Source of the DNA: Adiantum capillus-veneris
Taxonomy: Eukaryota; Streptophyta; Polypodiopsida; Polypodiales; Pteridaceae
Direction of reading: 5' to 3'
DNA length: 64,000 bases
Assembly: GCA_014529385.2 (NCBI GenBank)
Contig: CM043958.1
Location: 149,019,293 to 149,083,292, forward strand
The translations under genes and the position numbers were made by a program. Of this stretch, positions 60,525 through 64,000 are shown in pieces. The notes beneath the pieces are model-generated. The model ran no database searches and was not told the DNA's origin. It was given only the letters and a program-made list of their open reading frames with translations. Position 1 is the stretch's first letter, and each line of letters starts with the position of its first letter.

Positions 60525-62160
60525 CTAACCCCTGTCAAAGTACAACTTGAGACACACACCGGTTACCCCGAGCCTAAGAAACTTCCCATTCACTGGTATC
60601 AATTGATAGGTCCCATTAGGAACGACCTTATGTACCTTATATGGACCTGTCCACTTCTTCTTGAACTTGCTCTGGAAGGTGAAATCTAGGTACCTTTCAT
60701 AGTTCATCACTAGGTCTCCTTCTTGTATCTTCTTGTCCGACAGGTTCTGGTGGAACTTTGCAACCCGCTTCTCCCACTGCTTTACATAGTAATCCGTTGT
60801 TGCCTCCTTGTTCATCTGCAAGGTTTCAAGACTAGCAATCTGATCCTAAAAACCCTCTTGTTGAGTGGCATTGACTTGCCACATACCCTTCAATACTCTT
60901 AGTTGTTCATGCACGGGCACCACTGCCTCCTTATCATAGACTAGCTCAAATGGAGTAAAATTTGTAGCCAACTTATAGGATGTCTTGTTTGACCATATGT
61001 CCATACGTACTTCTCAAGGTTAGCTTCACATTCTATCTCTTGCTTGTACACACACTTTGTAAGCATCTTGATGATCTACCCATTGGCAATCTCCACTAGA
61101 CCATTACATTAGAGGTGATAGGGTGAAGAAAATCTATGGTGAATGCCTAGCTTTTCCACTAATACATGCATCAACTTGCTTCTAAACCCTTGACCTCTAT
61201 CTGAAATGAGCACCCAAGGCACTCCAAAATGACAACATATATACACAAAGATAAACTGAGCCATAGTATGCGCATTCACCTCCTTAACTACCTTGTCCTT
61301 GGCCCACCTAGTGAGGTAGTCGATGGCTACCATAATATACTTCTTATCGCTCATTGACCTATAGAGTGGACATATGGAATCCAAATTCCAATTTTCAAAA
61401 GCACTTTGTGCTGTGATAGCCCCCTACAACTCGGCTACTAATCATCTTTCACCCATGGTTTGGCACTCGTGGCAGGTCTTGCACCAATAGTGCACGTCTG
61501 GTACTATGGAAGGCCACCAAAAACCTGCTCTAAGAACCAAAACAACACGAGGTCTTTGCCTTGATGTCCGATTTCTTCATGACATCACTCCAACATTAGG
61601 CCGATCTCCTCTTTATAAAGCACTCTTCTCAACACTCCATCATGACCATATGTCATCAGGTCCTTGCCGATCAATGTGAACATGCGGGCCTTTTGAACAA
61701 TCCTTCTCCTCTGTAGCTTGGACAAATCCTTTGGACATTGCCTTGTTTCCAAAAAGTCCTCTATCTCCTTCAAGGTCTCTCTACCTTTATAAGTGGTAGG
61801 CGCCACACTTGTACTCGACTACTAGCTAGTTGATCCACTCTTGGTTGTGCTCTCTCTTGACATGCTTGAACTGGACCATTTCAAAGAACTTTAACAAATT
61901 TCTAATAAAAACCAATGTTTTAAGGAATCCCTCTTTACCTCTACCACCCGCTAACCCAAAAGTTCCTTGATAACTAGCAACGTATCACCTTTCACCACCA
62001 ACTTCGAGATGCCAAACTCCACACACTGCTTCAGACCCAAAGGAGGAATAAGGTACTCCACTTTATTGTTGGTGTGGACATCTTCAATGTTGTAAGCCTT
62101 AGAAAAAATAACCTGGCCATGTGGGTCCTGTATCACCACACCACCTCCTACCTTTTGCAC
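60525..62160 (-). pseudogene. Tat-type Ty3/gypsy segment: second RNase H and integrase
   Basis: Minus strand, high to low. At 62160-61951 is an extra plant-type RNase H (GGGVVIQDPHGQVIFSKAYN, TNNKVEYLIPPLGLKQ, VVKGDTLLVIKEL). The integrase zinc-region lead is at 61806-61585 (KARMFTLIGKDLMTYGHDGV, LRRVLYKEE). The DDE core is at 61384-61109 (MVAIDYLTRWAK with the first Asp, VLISDRGQGFRSKL with the second; the Glu region frays). The C-terminal domain is at 60821-60525 (EGDLVMNYERYLDF, KKWTGPYKVHKVV). An additional RNase H before integrase is the hallmark of Tat/Ogre elements. RT would be to the right but is replaced by simple repeats at 62236. Confidence 0.83.
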
Positions 62161-62229
62161 TACTCTTTAATACACACCATCAAACCACATTCTAAAAGCC
62201 CCTTCCAAATCAGGCTCCTCTCTAGCTTC

Positions 62230-62235
<6 letters not shown>

Positions 62236-62321
<86 letters not shown>
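62236..62321 (+). repeat. (TC)n microsatellite followed by poly-C
   Basis: About 86 bases of TC followed by a run of C and more CT. Confidence 0.95.
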
Positions 62322-62324
<3 letters not shown>

Positions 62325-62427
62325 CCCCCCTCTCTCTCAATCTGTTTGACTGTCCATCACTCTCTGTGTCTTTGTTGCGGGCCTTGAGGCTCGAGGGGAG
62401 TCACTATCCATGCCCCCCACACTACCC

Positions 62428-62451
62428 CCCCCCCCCCCCCCCCCCCCCCCC
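62428..62451 (+). repeat. Poly-C tract
   Basis: About 24 consecutive C after ACTACC. Confidence 0.95.
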
Positions 62452-62637
62452 ATTACGGCTTGAGATTCACAATACGATTGGTAACAAGAAATTGTGTGAG
62501 AGAACATAGAGGTAGTACATCCTATGTAGAATCACCAATGGCTGCCATGTATCTTGGTGCTACAGACACAAAGACAACATGGTGGGCAGTAAATGCAAGG
62601 ACTTGTGTATGACGGGAAGGACGATGCCAATAGGAGA

Positions 62638-62690
62638 AGCTAAGTTAAGCTAAACCGTGGCTACACTTTCTAAGCTAAGCTAAGCTAAAT
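62638..62690 (+). repeat. GCTAA short repeats
   Basis: Two clusters of the 5-mer CTAAG/GCTAA (about 62638-62655 and 62670-62690). Confidence 0.7.
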
Positions 62691-62714
62691 CATGCCTCCC
62701 TGTTGCGTGGAGGA

Positions 62715-62906
<192 letters not shown>

Positions 62907-62939
62907 ATTTGTTTGTGCGTAGAGGGGAAGGGCTAAGAT

Positions 62940-64000
62940 GCAAGTGAGTGTGCATGGAGGGAGAAGACACACTTAGGCGACCATGGAACACAAAGAGCTC
63001 TAAAAGGATGTTTTTGCCTTCAAATTGCTAGATTCCAAAGGAATCTTAGACACTAACTAATAAGTTTGGATTTAGACCGAGGTATGTAGGTCAATATTTT
63101 TTATGGGCTTCATTACAGAGAATCTACGGAGACATTGTCGTGGGTTTGAGAATCAAAAGAGGTGGGGGGGGGGGGGATGCCACGTGGAGGAGAGAGACAA
63201 AGAGGGAGTGGGAGATGCCATGTGCTTTGAGGAGAGAGGGAGGGGTGTCAAATAATCACAAGGGGAGTCCAAACTCCCATCTATGGATCCCATTTGCCTT
63301 GAGACTATTGCGGGAGCGAATCACACCATCTAGAAAGTGCATGCAACACTACCTAGATCAACATAATGTCAATCGAGGACACATATGACATGATAGGTGC
63401 ATGGAGGCAATCTCTTTAGCTTGTCAAGCTGAGAACATCCCACACATACAACACTCTTGAAGGCCAACTAAACCACAATCAAGAAATCTCAATGCTCTCA
63501 ACAACACCACCTAACCCACATATGCACAAATGGAAGGAAACTCACCAAAACAAACCAGTATCGTACGAAACTTAAGGAACACCATCCCCTCACTAGGATA
63601 CACCTATCCCAAAGCCTCTACACTCAAAATTCTCACTCCAAACCCATCTGCTAAAAACGCGTATGAAGACAAAGCTGAATTTTGGAAGTGCCCGAAACTA
63701 AAATCTATGAGTACCTATGTGTAGCTTATGACGCCATGATTCTAATGACTACTTGCACGCAAAAAATAGACATCGTTTGATACACTTACAACCACAAATA
63801 TCTTGTAGATGCGTTAGCACGTGGGCTTTGTTTTGCGTGGAATGCTTGGCATTGTTGCGTAGCTCTCTTTGAGCCTATTGCGATGGTGCAGTCGAATCTC
63901 CAATGCGATGAGCGAGCATGAAGTAGTGTCAGGATCAAGCTCACGCTCTCTCTCTTTTCTACACACAGTCGACGGCAGCTCAAAGCTTTGATTAAGATAA
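62940..64000. other. No gene assigned
   Basis: Poly-G at about 63163-63174; short ORFs (63140-63388, 63530-63724) lack recognisable motifs. Confidence 0.45.

Overview
The window looks like a transposon-rich land-plant nuclear chromosome. Evidence for this is plant-type LTR retrotransposons of several clades (Ty1/copia, chromodomain Ty3/gypsy, Tat-like Ty3/gypsy), methionine- and Asp-type tRNA primer sites, long (CT)n/(GA)n/(CA)n tracts, GT-AG introns, and one intact-looking spliced gene with E2F-type sites. The mix of LINE, kinase and retroelement families makes me think of a fern or another non-seed plant, but that is an impression and not a demonstrated assignment. I see no bacterial genes, CRISPR arrays, tRNAs or rRNAs.

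Layout. 1-1817: 5' part of a copia element on the minus strand (LTR, primer site, gag, protease), cut by the window edge. 1917-4354: a decayed non-retroelement locus whose first part has a histone-H3 fold with centromeric-H3-like features, followed by a Ulp1/SUMO-protease-like domain with recognisable introns. 4640-5840: gypsy gag, minus. 7300-9530: badly decayed gypsy element, plus. 9706-11300: a complete small non-autonomous LTR element. 13253-about 17810: the one gene I consider functional, minus strand, four coding exons, 894 residues, plant-specific and of unknown function. 18423-19980: 5' part of a LINE (coiled-coil ORF and endonuclease) with no reverse transcriptase.

20975-47063 is a nested set. 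Chromovirus B (5' LTR from 20975, 3' LTR 45454-47063) was hit in its 5' LTR by element A (21185-31186, 5-bp target duplication with one mismatch). It was hit again six codons into gag by element C (32851-41128, same family as B, opposite orientation, perfect 5-bp target duplication). Element A has an Asp-type primer site, a 3-kb non-coding leader with sharp base-composition blocks, and an unusual long gag/protease-like coding region but no reverse transcriptase or integrase that I can find.

48890-51030: decayed gypsy pol, plus. 51221-53465: decayed protein-kinase-like gene, minus. 53640-54850: diverged repeats. 55380-59270: decayed gypsy gag-pol, plus, cut inside integrase. 60525-62160: Tat-type gypsy segment (second RNase H and integrase), minus. 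62236-62903: very long simple repeats. 62940-64000: nothing I can assign.

The non-transposon loci do not form a pathway. The H3-like/Ulp1-like locus and the kinase-like locus are broken by stops, many at positions one C-to-T or G-to-A change from the expected codon, as expected for methylated, silenced DNA. All boundaries were read by eye; no alignment or database search was run.
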